In this document: piece by piece, positions 30,811 to 31,502 of the stretch
Layout: each line of letters starts with the position of its first letter
Numbering within the stretch: the first letter of the stretch is position 1
The notes under the pieces: model-generated
Told to the model about the DNA's origin: nothing
Seen by the model: only the letters and a program-made list of their open reading frames with translations
Database searches by the model: none
Position numbers and translations under genes: made by a program
Assembly: GCA_047614125.1 (NCBI GenBank)
Contig: JBLHHI010000022.1
Location: 1 to 31,502, forward strand
Length of the DNA stretch: 31,502 bases
Reading direction: 5' to 3'
DNA from: JBLHHI01 sp047614125
GTDB lineage: Bacteria > Bacteroidota > Bacteroidia > NS11-12g > UBA9320

Positions 30811-31502
30811 AACCATTTAGCATTGCGGGGGTACAAATGAAAGTTTCAGCTACGTACTCAAACGTAGAAATGATGAAACTTAAGCTCGACATTACCATGA
30901 GCCTTTATCCTTGGCTCGACATGGTTGTTTTTAGCGAACTATGTGCCTTCGGGCCTTTGCTTCACACTGCTAAGGAAATACCAGGCGAATTTGAAGAGGA
31001 AATGTGTAAGATGGCCAAGAAACACAAAATATGGCTGCTTCCAGGTTCTGTTTTTGAAAAGCGCGATGGCTTAATTTACAACACAGCCTCGGTGATTAAT
31101 CCAGATGGTGAGGTAATAAAACGTTACAGCAAGATGTTTCCATTTTACCCGTACGAAGTTGGGGTTACACCCGGAAGTGATTTTTGCGTTTTTGACGTAC
31201 CCGACATTGGCCGCTTTGGCGTTTCCATTTGCTACGACATGTGGTTTCCAGAAACGGTAAGAACTTTAACCGTAATGGGTGCCGAGGTTATTCTTCATCC
31301 AACCATGACCGGAACAATCGACCGCGAGGTAGAGCTTTCGATTGTAAATGCCATGGCTGCTGTTAATCAATGCTACTTCTTTGATGTAAATGGTTTAGAC
31401 ACCGGTGGAAGTGGACGTTCGGTTGTATGCGGACCAGATGGTCGTGTTATTTACCAGGCGGGCAGTACCGAAGAAATCTTTCCAATTGAGTTGGATATTG
31501 AA
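30807..31502 (+). CDS. Nitrilase-superfamily carbon-nitrogen hydrolase, partial (runs off window)
   Basis: The first 232 codons are present and the frame is open to the window's end. The catalytic triad is E44 in VVFSELCAFGP, K109 in KRYSKMFPFYPYE and C142 in GVSICYDMWFPET. NQCYFFDVNG and SVVCGPDGRVIYQAG follow in the expected order. These enzymes hydrolyse amides, ureides or nitriles in the cytosol (omega-amidase, beta-ureidopropionase, aliphatic amidase types). The overlap with an omega-amino-acid transaminase suggests a shared pathway in which an amide or N-carbamoyl omega-amino acid is first freed and then transaminated (inference). Confidence 0.88.
   Translation, partial: MKPFSIAGVQMKVSATYSNVEMMKLKLDITMSLYPWLDMVVFSELCAFGPLLHTAKEIPGEFEEEMCKMAKKHKIWLLPGSVFEKRDGLIYNTASVINPDGEVIKRYSKMFPFYPYEVGVTPGSDFCVFDVPDIGRFGVSICYDMWFPETVRTLTVMGAEVILHPTMTGTIDREVELSIVNAMAAVNQCYFFDVNGLDTGGSGRSVVCGPDGRVIYQAGSTEEIFPIELDIE

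Overview
The window looks like a chromosomal segment of a member of the Bacteroidota, probably Flavobacteriales. The reasons are AT-rich DNA, few Shine-Dalgarno sites, several TAnnTTTG-type -7 boxes, a Por (type IX) secretion C-terminal sorting tail, and lineage-typical small families (Lacal_2735-like, HYC_CC_PP-like, a CxxC N-terminal domain protein, DUF4389, YfiT/BstA). I see no prophage, insertion sequence, CRISPR array, tRNA or rRNA.

Layout. 88-1895: envelope protein with TPR, PD40, carboxypeptidase-regulatory and SPOR domains, whose signal peptide is out of frame at an A8 tract. 1892-5104 (minus): a classical SDR, an extended SDR and a type II NADH dehydrogenase. 5235-6163: about 0.9 kb of non-coding, hairpin-rich DNA bounded by an imperfect inverted repeat. 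6329-10196 (plus): an apparent copper/redox operon with a HYC_CC_PP-like protein, a heavy-metal-binding lipoprotein, an MbnP-like protein with a T9SS tail and two MauG/MbnH-type dihaem peroxidases. 10237-13307 (minus): an M48 membrane peptidase followed by an exported TonB_C-like protein. 13389-15780 (minus): a small Lacal_2735-type gene, a 5'-truncated DsbA-like remnant, a YitT-family protein and an HD hydrolase.

15940-20234 (minus): zinc-ribbon membrane protein, an SGNH hydrolase split by a second A8 frameshift, a DEAD-box helicase and an aldo/keto reductase. 20337-20972 (plus): a DUF4389 membrane protein. 20982-23735 (minus): a close-packed run of YfiT-like DinB protein, GNAT, methyltransferase and an epimerase-like protein lacking the usual catalytic Tyr. 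A 12-bp-phased repeat array lies just upstream of this run. 23847-27601 (minus): CxxC-domain protein, 4Fe-4S mono-cluster protein, S33 lipoprotein hydrolase, small conserved protein, AlkD-like protein and a ChaN-like haem-binding protein. 27699-28958 (minus): ECF sigma factor, small single-pass presumed anti-sigma factor and Spy/CpxP-like sensor, overlapping end to end. 28959-29487: a divergent intergenic region with potential RNA structure. 29488 to the end (plus): a GabT-type aminotransferase overlapping a nitrilase-superfamily amidohydrolase that runs off the window.

The most system-like part is 6329-10196. MbnP/MbnH pairs elsewhere make a kynurenine-based copper site, and here the MbnP partner appears routed to the cell surface by the type IX system, with two dihaem enzymes and two Cys-rich metal-handling proteins beside it. 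The second theme is two genes broken at exactly eight adenines, which means either homopolymer errors or slippage-dependent expression. All family assignments were made by reading motifs; no database search was run.
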